From the NCBI RefSeq assembly GCF_000219215.1, contig NC_015726.1, positions 2,976,001 through 3,040,000 on the forward strand: DNA of 64,000 bases, written 5' to 3'. Source of the stretch: Cupriavidus necator N-1. GTDB lineage: Bacteria > Pseudomonadota > Gammaproteobacteria > Burkholderiales > Burkholderiaceae. Under the pieces are notes generated by a model that was given only the letters and a program-made list of their open reading frames with translations, did no database searches and had not been told where the DNA came from. The stretch's first letter is position 1. Each line of letters starts with the position of its first letter. Position numbers and translations under genes: made by a program. Of the stretch, positions 56,356-64,000 are shown one piece after another.

Positions 56356-57261
56356 ATGCTGAACCGCCTGACGCCCGTTATCGCTTCCACGCTGCTGCTG
56401 GCAGCCCTGCCCGCCGCCGCCGCGGTGTCTGCCGTCGACGACTCGGGCCAGACCGTGACGCTGGCGCAGCCCGCGCGCCGCGTGATCTCGCTGGCGCCGC
56501 ACGTCACCGAAATGATCTTCGCGGCCGGGGGCGGCGAGCGCATCGTCGGCACGGTCAGCTACAGCGACTACCCGCCGCAGGCGCGCGAGATCGCGCGCGT
56601 GGGCGACAACAAGGCGCTGGACCTTGAGCGCATCGCCGCGCTCAAGCCGGACCTGATCGTGGTCTGGCGCCACGGCAATGCGCAGAAGCAGACCGACCGC
56701 CTGCGCGCGCTCGGCATCCCGCTGTTCTACAGCGAGCCGCGCAGGCTGGCAGCGATCCCGGAGAACATAGAGAAACTCGGCACGCTGCTGGGCACCGAAG
56801 CCACCGCGCGGCGCGCTGCCGACGGCTTCCGCCAGCAGGTGGAGACTCTGCGCAAGACCTACGCGGCACGCCCGCCGGTGACGGTGTTCTACCAGGTCTG
56901 GCAGCAGCCGCTGATGACGCTCAACGGCCAGCACCTGGTCAGCGACATGCTGGCGCTGTGCGGCGGGCGCAACCTGTTCGCGGCCGAGACGCCGCTGGTG
57001 CCGACCGTGTCGGTCGAAGCGGTGATCGCGGGCAACCCGGAAGCGATGCTGACCGCTGGCATGGGCGCCACGCGCTCTGACCAACCGCTGCCGGATTTCG
57101 AGATGTGGCGGCGCTGGAAGCAGGTCACGGCGGTGGCGCGCAACAACCTGTTCGTGATCGACGGCGACCTGGTCAACCGCGCCGGTCCGCGCGTGGTGCA
57201 AGGTGCCGAGCTGATCTGCAAGGACCTCGAAACCGCGCGCAAGCGCCGGCCCGCACGCTGA
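56356..57261 (+). CDS. btuF: Periplasmic cobalamin-binding protein (BtuF type)
   Basis: A 301-residue class III binding protein with a signal peptide (about 1-23, MLNRLTPVIASTLLLAALPAAA). The helical-backbone fold is recognisable from RRVISLAPHVTEMIFAAGGGERIVGTVSYSDYPPQA, LKPDLIVVWRHGN and VFYQVWQQPLMTLNGQHLVSDMLALCGG. It would deliver cobamides to the BtuC/BtuD transporter encoded on the opposite strand. It lies 18 bases after cobD; its stop codon directly abuts that of the convergent cobC. Confidence 0.9.
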   Translation: MLNRLTPVIASTLLLAALPAAAAVSAVDDSGQTVTLAQPARRVISLAPHVTEMIFAAGGGERIVGTVSYSDYPPQAREIARVGDNKALDLERIAALKPDLIVVWRHGNAQKQTDRLRALGIPLFYSEPRRLAAIPENIEKLGTLLGTEATARRAADGFRQQVETLRKTYAARPPVTVFYQVWQQPLMTLNGQHLVSDMLALCGGRNLFAAETPLVPTVSVEAVIAGNPEAMLTAGMGATRSDQPLPDFEMWRRWKQVTAVARNNLFVIDGDLVNRAGPRVVQGAELICKDLETARKRRPAR

Positions 57262-57843
57262 TCAGGCGGCGCGGTTCCACCAGCCGAGCCGGACCCCGCC
57301 CGGCCCCAGCGTAAAGCCGCAACTGGCACCGAAGCCCAACTCCCACTTGACCGTCGCCGCCAGCGGCACGCCCAGCCAGTGCGCGGCCAGCATGCGCATC
57401 GGGCCGGCATGGCCGACCACCCACAGGCATTGCACGCGATCCTCCGCCAGCGTTGCGGCCCAGCCGGCAACCCGCGCCATCGCCTGCGCCGGCGCTTCGC
57501 CGCCATGCGGGCGCGCGTGCAGCAGGTCGGCCGCCCACTGGTCGAGCGCGGCGCGGTCGATCGCATCCCAGGCCACGCCCTCCCAGCTGCCGAAGTCGAT
57601 TTCGCGCAGCCGGGGTTCGGTGTCGATAGCCGGCGCGCCGGCCGATAACGTCTGCACCAGCGCCTGCGCGGTGCCGAGCGCGCGCGCCAGCGGGCTGGCG
57701 ACAATGCGATCCGGTGTGGGCAGGCCCGCGGCGATCCGTGCTGCCGCAGGCGTCAGCGGCGCCACCAGCGGCAGGTCGAGGCAGCCATAGCAGGTGCCCG
57801 CCGGCACCTGCGGCTGTGCATGGCGGATCAGGACCACATCCAT
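57262..57843 (-). CDS. cobC: Alpha-ribazole phosphatase (CobC, histidine phosphatase family)
   Basis: A 193-residue histidine phosphatase that removes the 5'-phosphate from alpha-ribazole phosphate or adenosylcobalamin phosphate. It has the catalytic LIRHAQP motif (about 5-11), CYGCLDLPL, a second arginine region SPLARALGTAQ, REIDFGSWEG and the second catalytic His in VVGHAGPMR. The start overlaps the cobS stop by 16 bases, which, with its position after cobT-cobS, supports the assignment over a generic phosphoglycerate mutase-like enzyme. Confidence 0.9.
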   Translation of the reverse strand: MDVVLIRHAQPQVPAGTCYGCLDLPLVAPLTPAAARIAAGLPTPDRIVASPLARALGTAQALVQTLSAGAPAIDTEPRLREIDFGSWEGVAWDAIDRAALDQWAADLLHARPHGGEAPAQAMARVAGWAATLAEDRVQCLWVVGHAGPMRMLAAHWLGVPLAATVKWELGFGASCGFTLGPGGVRLGWWNRAA

Positions 57844-58664
57844 GCCGCAGCCACCAGGTAGAGCAGGATCTCGGCGCACTGCTGGGCCATGCCCAGGCAG
57901 TCGCCGGTATAGCCGCCGATGCGGCGCACGAAGTAGCGACCGAGCAGCAGGCGCAGACCCAGCAGCGCGACCACTGCCGTCGCGCAGAACCACGGCGACA
58001 CCAGCCACAGCGGCACCAGCCCGCACAGCAGCGCGAACGCCAGCCCCGCGCCGGCCAGCTTCTGCGCCACCGGCTTGGCCTTGCCTTCCGCGCGCACGTA
58101 GGTCAGCGTGGCCAGATAGCTGGCCGCCATCGCGCGGCTGGCGGCATGCGCGGCGACGATCACCGCCAGCAGCACCATCAATCCGCCGCGCCCCGCAATC
58201 GCCACCAGCAACTGCCACTTGAGCAGCAGCGCCACTACCAGCGCGATCGCACCGAACGCGCCGATGCGCGAGTCATGCATGATGCGCAGCACGTCCTCGC
58301 GCTGCCACGCACCGCCGAAGGCATCGACGCAATCGGCCAGGCCGTCTTCATGGAAGGCGCCGGTCAGCAGCAGCGTGGCGGCCATGCCCAGCAGCACGGC
58401 CACGCCGGGCGGCCACCACAGCATTGCGCCCCAGGTGACCAGCGCGCCGACGCCTCCCACCAGCAGCCCGACCAGCGGGAAGTAGCGCGCGGCGGCGTGC
58501 AGGTAATGCGGTTCGAATCCGGCCCAGCGCGCCAGCCAGCCCGGCAGCGGCACGCGTGTGAAGTAGCCCAGCGCGGTCAGGAAATAGCGCAGCTCGCCGG
58601 CCACGCCGGCGGGGCTGCGTGGTTCGGGTGCTGGTGCAGGCACCGGGTCGGACGGCACGCTCAT
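57828..58664 (-). CDS. cobS: Adenosylcobinamide-GDP ribazoletransferase (cobalamin synthase CobS)
   Basis: Joins adenosylcobinamide-GDP with alpha-ribazole (phosphate), completing the cobalamin nucleotide loop; a membrane protein. The 278-residue product has about six hydrophobic segments and the family motifs [38 protein letters not shown] (acidic, metal-binding) and [15 protein letters not shown]. Its ATG overlaps the cobT stop (ATGA). Confidence 0.95.
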   Translation of the reverse strand: MSVPSDPVPAPAPEPRSPAGVAGELRYFLTALGYFTRVPLPGWLARWAGFEPHYLHAAARYFPLVGLLVGGVGALVTWGAMLWWPPGVAVLLGMAATLLLTGAFHEDGLADCVDAFGGAWQREDVLRIMHDSRIGAFGAIALVVALLLKWQLLVAIAGRGGLMVLLAVIVAAHAASRAMAASYLATLTYVRAEGKAKPVAQKLAGAGLAFALLCGLVPLWLVSPWFCATAVVALLGLRLLLGRYFVRRIGGYTGDCLGMAQQCAEILLYLVAAAWMWS

Positions 58665-59701
58665 GGCGAGGCGGTGCTGACGCCGGCGCCGCTGAAGGTC
58701 GCCATTTCGTTCAGGAACGCCGCCGCCGAGGCCAGCAACGGCCACGCCAGCGCGGCGCCCGTGCCCTCGCCCAGGCGCAGGTCCAGCGCCAGCAGCGGCG
58801 CGGCGCCGAACTGGTCCAGCAGCGCACGGTGGCCGCGCTCATGCGAGCAGTGCGTGAACACGCAGTACTGCAGCACGTTGGGGTCCAGGCGCTGCGCCAC
58901 CAGCAGCGCGGCCGTGGCGATAAAGCCATCGACCAGGATCACCATGCGGCTCGCGGCGGCGGCCAGGAAGGCGCCTGCCATCATCGCGATCTCGAAGCCG
59001 CCGAAGGTGGCCAGCACATTCAGCGGCGCCTGCACATCGGCATGCAGCGCAAGCGCGCGCTCCAGCACCTCGCGCTTGCGCGCGAGGCCGGCATCGTCCA
59101 GCCCGGTGCCGCGCCCGATGCAGTCTGCCAGCGGCAGGCCGGTCAGCCGCTGCATCAGGCAGGCGGCCGCCGAGGTATTGGCAATGCCCATCTCGCCGAA
59201 GCCGATCACGTTGCAGCCCTGCTGCGCATGGCGCAGCACGCGCGCCATGCCGGCCGTCATCGCCGCGGCCGCCTGCTCCGGTGTCATCGCCGGCTCGACC
59301 GCGAAGTTGCGGGTGCCGTCGGCAATGCGGCAGTTGACCAGGCCCGGTGCCGCCGGCAGCGGCACGCGCACGCCCGCGTCGACGATCTCCAGCGCAATCC
59401 CGTGCTGGCGCGAGAACACATTGATCGCCGCGCCGCCAGCCAGGAAGTTCTGAACCATCTGCGCGGTGACCTCGGCCGGATAGGCGCTGACACCGGCGTC
59501 GGCCACGCCATGGTCGGCGGCAAACACGATCACCGTCGGGCGCTGCAGCACCGGCCGCGCCGTGCCGAGGATCAGGCCCAGCTGCAGGGCCAGCGATTCC
59601 AGCCGGCCCAGTGCGCCGAGCGGCTTGGTCTTGTCGTCGATGGCGGCCTGCAGCACGGGGCGCAGGGCATCGTCGAGGGGAGTGATTTCCGGAAACTGCA
59701 T
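58661..59701 (-). CDS. cobT: Nicotinate-nucleotide-dimethylbenzimidazole phosphoribosyltransferase (CobT)
   Basis: Makes alpha-ribazole phosphate from nicotinate mononucleotide and dimethylbenzimidazole. The 346-residue product has the family's [17 protein letters not shown] (about 27-43), [29 protein letters not shown] (about 171-182) and [12 protein letters not shown], and the C-terminal catalytic Glu region. It lies 33 bases downstream of cobO and is translationally coupled to cobS. Confidence 0.95.
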   Translation of the reverse strand: MQFPEITPLDDALRPVLQAAIDDKTKPLGALGRLESLALQLGLILGTARPVLQRPTVIVFAADHGVADAGVSAYPAEVTAQMVQNFLAGGAAINVFSRQHGIALEIVDAGVRVPLPAAPGLVNCRIADGTRNFAVEPAMTPEQAAAAMTAGMARVLRHAQQGCNVIGFGEMGIANTSAAACLMQRLTGLPLADCIGRGTGLDDAGLARKREVLERALALHADVQAPLNVLATFGGFEIAMMAGAFLAAAASRMVILVDGFIATAALLVAQRLDPNVLQYCVFTHCSHERGHRALLDQFGAAPLLALDLRLGEGTGAALAWPLLASAAAFLNEMATFSGAGVSTASP

Positions 59702-59734
59702 GATGCTTTGACCTTGTATTCTAAAAGGATGCGA

Positions 59735-60367
59735 CTACATCTCGACGCCGCGCTGCGCCTTGATGCCCTGCTGGAAGGCATGCTTGACCGGCGTCATGTC
59801 GGTGACGGTGTCGGCCGCCTCCACCAGCGCCGGCGGCGCGCCGCGGCCGGTGATGACCACGTGCTGCATCGACGGGCGCGCGCGCAGGTCGGCGATGACC
59901 TGCTCCACATCAAGATAGTGCAGCTTGAGCGCGATGTTCAGTTCGTCGAACAGCACCAGGCCGATGCCAGGGTCGCGCAGCATGCCGCGCGCCACTTCCC
60001 AGGCAGCCTCGGCCTTGGCCGCGTCGCGGGCGCGGTCCTGCGTTTCCCAGGTATAGCCCTCACCCATTACGTGGAAGGCGCACTCGTCCGGGAAGCGGCG
60101 CAGGAACATCTCTTCGCCGGTGGGCTGCGCGCCCTTGATGAACTGGACCACGCCGGTGCGCATGCCGTGGCCGAGCGCGCGCACCACCATGCCGAAGCCC
60201 GAGCTGGACTTGCCCTTGCCATTGCCGGTGGTGATGACGATCACGCCGCGCTCGTCCTGCGCGGCGGCAATTTTGGCGTCGACGATTTCTTTCTTGCGCT
60301 CCATGCGCGCCTTGTGGCGGGCATCGCGGTCCGGGTCTTCTGCAGGCGGGTTCTGGGTATCAGTCAT
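59735..60367 (-). CDS. cobO: Corrinoid adenosyltransferase (CobO/BtuR)
   Basis: Transfers the 5'-deoxyadenosyl group from ATP to cob(I)alamin or a corrin precursor. The 210-residue CobA/CobO/BtuR-type product has the P-loop TGNGKGKSSSGFG (about 47-59), VVQFIKGA, the MGEGYTWETQD loop and VLFDELNIAL. A charged N-terminal helix (about 10-36) precedes the core. Its start overlaps the stop of the ABC ATPase gene by 8 bases. Confidence 0.95.
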   Translation of the reverse strand: MTDTQNPPAEDPDRDARHKARMERKKEIVDAKIAAAQDERGVIVITTGNGKGKSSSGFGMVVRALGHGMRTGVVQFIKGAQPTGEEMFLRRFPDECAFHVMGEGYTWETQDRARDAAKAEAAWEVARGMLRDPGIGLVLFDELNIALKLHYLDVEQVIADLRARPSMQHVVITGRGAPPALVEAADTVTDMTPVKHAFQQGIKAQRGVEM

Positions 60368-61202
60368 GATGTGTGTCGGGTATGGGTGGGGCGGCGCCGT
60401 CGGGAATCAGCGCAGTATGCGCTCCGTCGGTGACGCTGACGATGGCGGTGCGCAGCGCGCGCGAGCAGTGTTCAGGGGTCAGCACCTGGGCGGCAGTGCC
60501 ATGCAGCGTCGTGCCGTCTTCTGCCATCAGCAGGGCGTGGGTGGCGTAGCGCAGCGCCAGCGTCAGGTCGTGCAGGATCAGCACGATGGCATGGCGCCCG
60601 GCCCGGGCCAGCGCGGCCAGCTGTTCCAGCACCAGGATCTGGTGGCGCAGGTCCAGGTGCGAGACCGGTTCGTCCAGCAGCAGCAGCGGCGCCTGCTGCG
60701 CCAGCGCCGCGGCCAGCGAGGCGCGCTGGCGCTCGCCGCCGGACAGGGTCAGCACATCGCGCGCGGCCAGCGCCTCAATATCCATCGCGCGGATCACTTC
60801 GTGCACGATGCGGTCGTCCTCGCGCCCGCTCCAGCCCCAGCCGGACAGGTGCGGATGCCGCCCCACGCGCACGGCATCCTGCACCGACATCGAGAAGGTG
60901 TCATGCACGGCCTGCGGCAGGTAGGCGCGCTGGCGCGCCAGCACCGCCGGCGCGATCTGCGCCGCCGCGGTGCCGTCGATCTCCGCGCTGCCGCCATCGG
61001 CGTGGCGCAGGCCGGCCAGCACTATCATCAGCGTGGACTTGCCGGCACCGTTGGGCCCGGCAATGCACCATAGCTGCCCCGCGCCGATGGTCATCGTCAG
61101 GCGATCCACCAGCACGCGCTGTCCGGTGCGCAGCCGCACATCACGCAGCGCAAGCTGCGGACAGGCGGTGAGCGGATGGGACCAGTGCGGGCCTTGGCTC
61201 AT
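60360..61202 (-). CDS. btuD: Cobalamin ABC transporter ATP-binding protein (BtuD/FecE type)
   Basis: A 280-residue ATPase of the iron-siderophore/cobalamin importer family. Walker A GPNGAGKST (about 49-57), Q-loop LPQAVHDTFSM, signature LSGGERQRA and Walker B LLLLDEPVSHLD with the switch His in LILHDLTLAL. It overlaps the permease gene upstream (4 bases) and cobO downstream (8 bases), so btuC-btuD-cobO is a tight unit. Cobalamin specificity is inferred from the flanking btuB, btuF and cob genes. Confidence 0.92.
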   Translation of the reverse strand: MSQGPHWSHPLTACPQLALRDVRLRTGQRVLVDRLTMTIGAGQLWCIAGPNGAGKSTLMIVLAGLRHADGGSAEIDGTAAAQIAPAVLARQRAYLPQAVHDTFSMSVQDAVRVGRHPHLSGWGWSGREDDRIVHEVIRAMDIEALAARDVLTLSGGERQRASLAAALAQQAPLLLLDEPVSHLDLRHQILVLEQLAALARAGRHAIVLILHDLTLALRYATHALLMAEDGTTLHGTAAQVLTPEHCSRALRTAIVSVTDGAHTALIPDGAAPPIPDTHHD

Positions 61203-62206
61203 CGCGGCCTCCGCAGCAGCAGGTAGAGGAAGGTCGGCACTCCCAGCAGCCCGGTGATCACACCCACCGGCAGCTGCGCGGGCGCAATCACGGTGCGTGC
61301 GATCAGGTCAGCGGCCATCAGCAGCGCGCCGCCCAGCAGCGTGGCGGCCGGCAGCAGCAGGCGCTGGTCGTTGCCCCAGGCGAGGCGCACCAGGTGCGGC
61401 ACCACCAGCCCGACAAAGCCGATCGAGCCGGCCGTGGTGATGGCCGCGGCGATGCACAGCGACGCCAGCAGGAAGGTCGCCAGCCGCACGCGGCCCACGC
61501 GCACGCCCAGCGACTGCGCCACGGTCTCGCCCAGCAGCATCACGTTGAGCGCGCGCGCCATCGGCATGGCCAGCAGCAGCGCCACCACCAGCATGGCCAG
61601 CGCGCCGCCGTAGGCGGCGGTGCCGCTCAGGTCGCCGGTCAGCCAGAACAGCATGCCGCGCAGGCGCGACTCCGGCGCAATGGAAAGGATCAGGGTAATG
61701 ACCGCACCCCAGCCTGCGGCCAGGATCACGCCGGTCAGCAACAGCCGGGCGCCCGCCTCGCGGTGGCCGCCCTGCACCTGCGGATGCAGCAGGTCGCGCC
61801 GCGCCAGCGACGCCACCAGCACCATCGCCCCCAGTGCACCGACGGCGGCGGCGGCCTGCACGCCCCACCACGGCGCCAGCAGCAGCATGGCCAGCAGCGC
61901 GGCGGTGGAGGCGCCGCCCGACACGCCCAGCACATAGGGCTCGGCCAGCGGGTTGCGCAGCAGCACCTGCATCAGCGCGCCGGACAGGGCCAGCAGCCCG
62001 CCGCAGGCAAACGCCGCTGCCGCGCGCGGCAGCCGCAGTTCGCGCACGATCGCTGCGGCGGTGCCGGTGTCGGTGCCGCTGAGCGCAAGCCAGAGCTCGC
62101 GCGCATCGAGCGGCACGCTGCCCAGCGCCAGCGACAACGCGAACGCCAGCAGCGCCGCGAGCGCCAGCACCAGCCAGATCGCCAGGGCGCGCCGGAACTC
62201 AGACAT
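61199..62206 (-). CDS. btuC: Cobalamin ABC transporter permease (BtuC/FecCD type)
   Basis: A 335-residue FecCD-family permease with about nine or ten helices. Typical stretches are RLPRAAAAFACGGLLALSGALMQVLLRNPLAEPYVLGVSGGAS (family core, split here by helices), the cytoplasmic coupling-helix region with GETVAQSLGVRVGRVR, and GSIGFVGLVVPHLVRLAWGNDQRLLLP. It begins 15 bases after the btuB stop and its stop overlaps the ATPase start. Confidence 0.92.
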   Translation of the reverse strand: MSEFRRALAIWLVLALAALLAFALSLALGSVPLDARELWLALSGTDTGTAAAIVRELRLPRAAAAFACGGLLALSGALMQVLLRNPLAEPYVLGVSGGASTAALLAMLLLAPWWGVQAAAAVGALGAMVLVASLARRDLLHPQVQGGHREAGARLLLTGVILAAGWGAVITLILSIAPESRLRGMLFWLTGDLSGTAAYGGALAMLVVALLLAMPMARALNVMLLGETVAQSLGVRVGRVRLATFLLASLCIAAAITTAGSIGFVGLVVPHLVRLAWGNDQRLLLPAATLLGGALLMAADLIARTVIAPAQLPVGVITGLLGVPTFLYLLLRRPR

Positions 62207-62221
62207 GGCGCGCCCGTGCGC

Positions 62222-64000
62222 TCATCGCTGGCGCCAGCCCAGCGTGATGAAGCCCGCGCGCCCCTGGGTGTTGTAGGGGTAGGCGAGCTGGTAATCCTTG
62301 TCGAACAGGTTTTCGACGCGGGCGGCGATGAACCATTGCTTGTCGATGTTGTAGCGGGCGTTCAGGTTGACGATACCGTATCCGCCCAGCCGGCGCGAGC
62401 CGGCATCCATGCGCGACGACGACACCAGCCATTCGCCGCCGAAGCGCCAGTTGCCGAAATCACGGCCAACATCGAGCGCGGCATGGCGGCGCGCGCGGCG
62501 CAGCAGCTGGGTGTTGGTCTGCTCGTCGACCGGGTTCTGGAAGGTCACGCTGGCGCCGAAGTCGGTGCCGTAGACGCTGGCGCGCCACGAGGCTTCGATG
62601 CCCTGCACCTTGGCCTTGTTGACGTTCTGCGCCAGGAACATGCCGTTGGGCTGCTGCGCCGACACGATCAGGTCGTCGTAGCGCGTCTCGAAGGCGGTCA
62701 CGCGCAGCAGGCCGGCGCTGGCGGTGGCGTACTGCACGCCGGCCTCGACCGACTTGGCACGTTCGGGCTGCAGGTTCGGCTGACCGAAGTTGGGGAAGTA
62801 CAGCTCGTTGAAAGTCGGCGCGCGGAAGGCATTGCTGACGCTGGCGATCAGCTTGAGCGCATCGGTCACGTAGTAGCCGTAGCCGGCGCGGAAGCTGCCT
62901 TGGTTGCCGAAGTCGGAATAGTGGTCGTTGCGCGCGTTGAGCTGCAGCTGGTGCTGGCCGATGCGCCCGTCATAGCCGCCGAACACCGAGAACACATTGC
63001 GCGTGGGCGCGCCGTAGGCGCTGGAGTCCAGCTCCTGCTGCAGGTAGTCGGTGCCGAACAGCAGCGTGTGGTTGGCGGCCAGCGCATACTCGTTCTGCCA
63101 GTTGAACTGGCGGTTGCGGGTATTGAAGGTGCCGTTGGGCCTGCCGTTGAGGAAGGTGTCGCTGCGGTCCTCGCTCTGCGACAGCTTGAAATGGGTGGAC
63201 CAGTCCGCCCCCACCTTGCCGTTGACGAAGGCCGACAGCGTGTACAGCTCGCTGTTGGTCCGGTTGTCGTCGGTCGGGCGGCCGAAGGCGCTGTCGAACG
63301 ACAGCTTGCTCTTCGAGTAGTAGCCGGTGAAGCCCGCGTCCCAGTTCGGCGCGAAGCGGTGCTTGACCTGGCCCGATACGCTCTGGTTCTCGTACGGGTT
63401 GTCGTTGGGATTGGCGCGCGGCGCCTGCTTCGTGTTGATCGACGAAAAGCCGTCGGTCTTGAACGCCGAGCCGGTCAGGTTGAACGAGGTATCGCCGACC
63501 TGGCCGCCATAGCCGACCGTGCCCTGGCGCGTGTTGTTGCTGCCGTATTCCACCTGCGCATTGGCCGCCGGCGCCTGGCCCGCCCCGCTCTTGGTGAAGA
63601 TCTGCACCACGCCGCCGATGGCGTCCGAGCCGTACAGCGCCGACACATTGCCCCGCACAACCTCGATGCGCTCGATCTGGTCGGGCAGGATATTGGCCAG
63701 TTGCGCGGTGCCGCTGCTCACGGACGATACCCGCACGCCGTCGATCAGGATCAGCGTCTGGTTGGAGTTGGCGCCGCGCATGAACAGGGTGGTGTTGCTG
63801 CCCATGCCGCCGTTGGTCGAGAACTCCACGCCGGCCTGGTTGCGCAGCAGCGTGCGCAGGTCGGGCGCCTGCGAGTTGACGATGTCCTGCTGCGTCACCA
63901 CCGTGGTGTGAGGCAGCGCCTCGGTAATGGCTTGCGCGGTACGGGTGGAGGTGACCACCACCGGCGCGAGCTGCGTGGTGTGGCTGTCGGGGCGGCTGCC
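62222..64000 (-). CDS. btuB: TonB-dependent outer-membrane receptor, BtuB type (N-terminus cut by window edge)
   Basis: About 593 residues of a TonB-dependent receptor are visible; the signal peptide lies beyond the right edge. The visible part opens with a TonB-box-like APVVVTSTR, then the plug domain (NQAGVEFSTNGGMGSNTTLFMRG region, LILIDGVRVSS, IERIEVVRGNVSALYGSDAIGG) and a 22-strand barrel. The BtuB assignment rests on similarity of the plug and on the adjacent btuC, btuD and cob genes. The last residues are TLGWRQR, without the usual terminal aromatic residue. A riboswitch would be expected upstream, outside the window. Confidence 0.9.
   Translation of the reverse strand, partial: GSRPDSHTTQLAPVVVTSTRTAQAITEALPHTTVVTQQDIVNSQAPDLRTLLRNQAGVEFSTNGGMGSNTTLFMRGANSNQTLILIDGVRVSSVSSGTAQLANILPDQIERIEVVRGNVSALYGSDAIGGVVQIFTKSGAGQAPAANAQVEYGSNNTRQGTVGYGGQVGDTSFNLTGSAFKTDGFSSINTKQAPRANPNDNPYENQSVSGQVKHRFAPNWDAGFTGYYSKSKLSFDSAFGRPTDDNRTNSELYTLSAFVNGKVGADWSTHFKLSQSEDRSDTFLNGRPNGTFNTRNRQFNWQNEYALAANHTLLFGTDYLQQELDSSAYGAPTRNVFSVFGGYDGRIGQHQLQLNARNDHYSDFGNQGSFRAGYGYYVTDALKLIASVSNAFRAPTFNELYFPNFGQPNLQPERAKSVEAGVQYATASAGLLRVTAFETRYDDLIVSAQQPNGMFLAQNVNKAKVQGIEASWRASVYGTDFGASVTFQNPVDEQTNTQLLRRARRHAALDVGRDFGNWRFGGEWLVSSSRMDAGSRRLGGYGIVNLNARYNIDKQWFIAARVENLFDKDYQLAYPYNTQGRAGFITLGWRQR

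Overview
The window is high-GC, gene-dense chromosomal DNA of a betaproteobacterium. Gene content and protein sequences fit Burkholderiales, most likely the Cupriavidus/Ralstonia group: hemC divergent from a long ppc, a membrane-bound formate dehydrogenase region with DUF3305/DUF3306 proteins, DUF3460-scpA-panC, and an aerobic-type cobalamin block. I see no rRNA or tRNA gene, insertion sequence, prophage or CRISPR array. The only broken gene I recognise is a small PIN-domain remnant. Species cannot be fixed by reading alone.

Layout. 1-4467: haem genes hemD (cut by the left edge) and hemC, divergent from ppc. 4570-6702: a ferritin-like exported protein divergent from an ECF sigma/anti-sigma pair. 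6836-13476: argH, an orphan TRAP permease pair, a PIN-toxin remnant and a large basic amino-acid decarboxylase. 13626-26535 (all minus): dcd, then the formate dehydrogenase region. In transcription order that region is apbC, DUF3305, DUF3306, a polyferredoxin and a TorD-like chaperone, followed after a 200-base control region by a Tat-target peptide, fdhA, fdhB, a 78-residue lipoprotein, fdhC, a 129-residue exported protein and fdhD. 26874-29863: an OmpA-type lipoprotein and metG.

30218-41794: an apparent eight-gene plus-strand operon with a single-chain biotin-dependent acyl-CoA carboxylase (biotin carboxylase, biotin carrier and carboxyltransferase in one protein), an acyl-CoA ligase, an IclR regulator and a five-gene Dpp-type ABC importer. 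It looks like a dedicated uptake, CoA-activation and carboxylation route for an unidentified acid. 41810-48393 (minus): tamA, tamB and a lipoprotein with two BamE-like repeats, an outer-membrane assembly set. 48561-50720: DUF3460 gene, scpA and panC.

50770-64000: a PepSY membrane protein behind a Fur-box-like site, then a cobalamin late-synthesis and uptake block. cobQ and the btuB-btuC-btuD-cobO-cobT-cobS-cobC run are on the minus strand; cobU-cbiB-cobD-btuF are on the plus strand. The two runs converge at 57261/57262 with no base between stop codons. The outer-membrane receptor btuB is cut by the right edge, so any cobalamin riboswitch would lie outside. No corrin-ring synthesis genes are present, so the block covers adenosylation, amidation, nucleotide-loop assembly, salvage and import.

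The parts most worth a second look are the acyl-CoA carboxylase/ABC operon with its candidate IclR operator, and the formate dehydrogenase accessory set with a six-cluster polyferredoxin and several small uncharacterised proteins.
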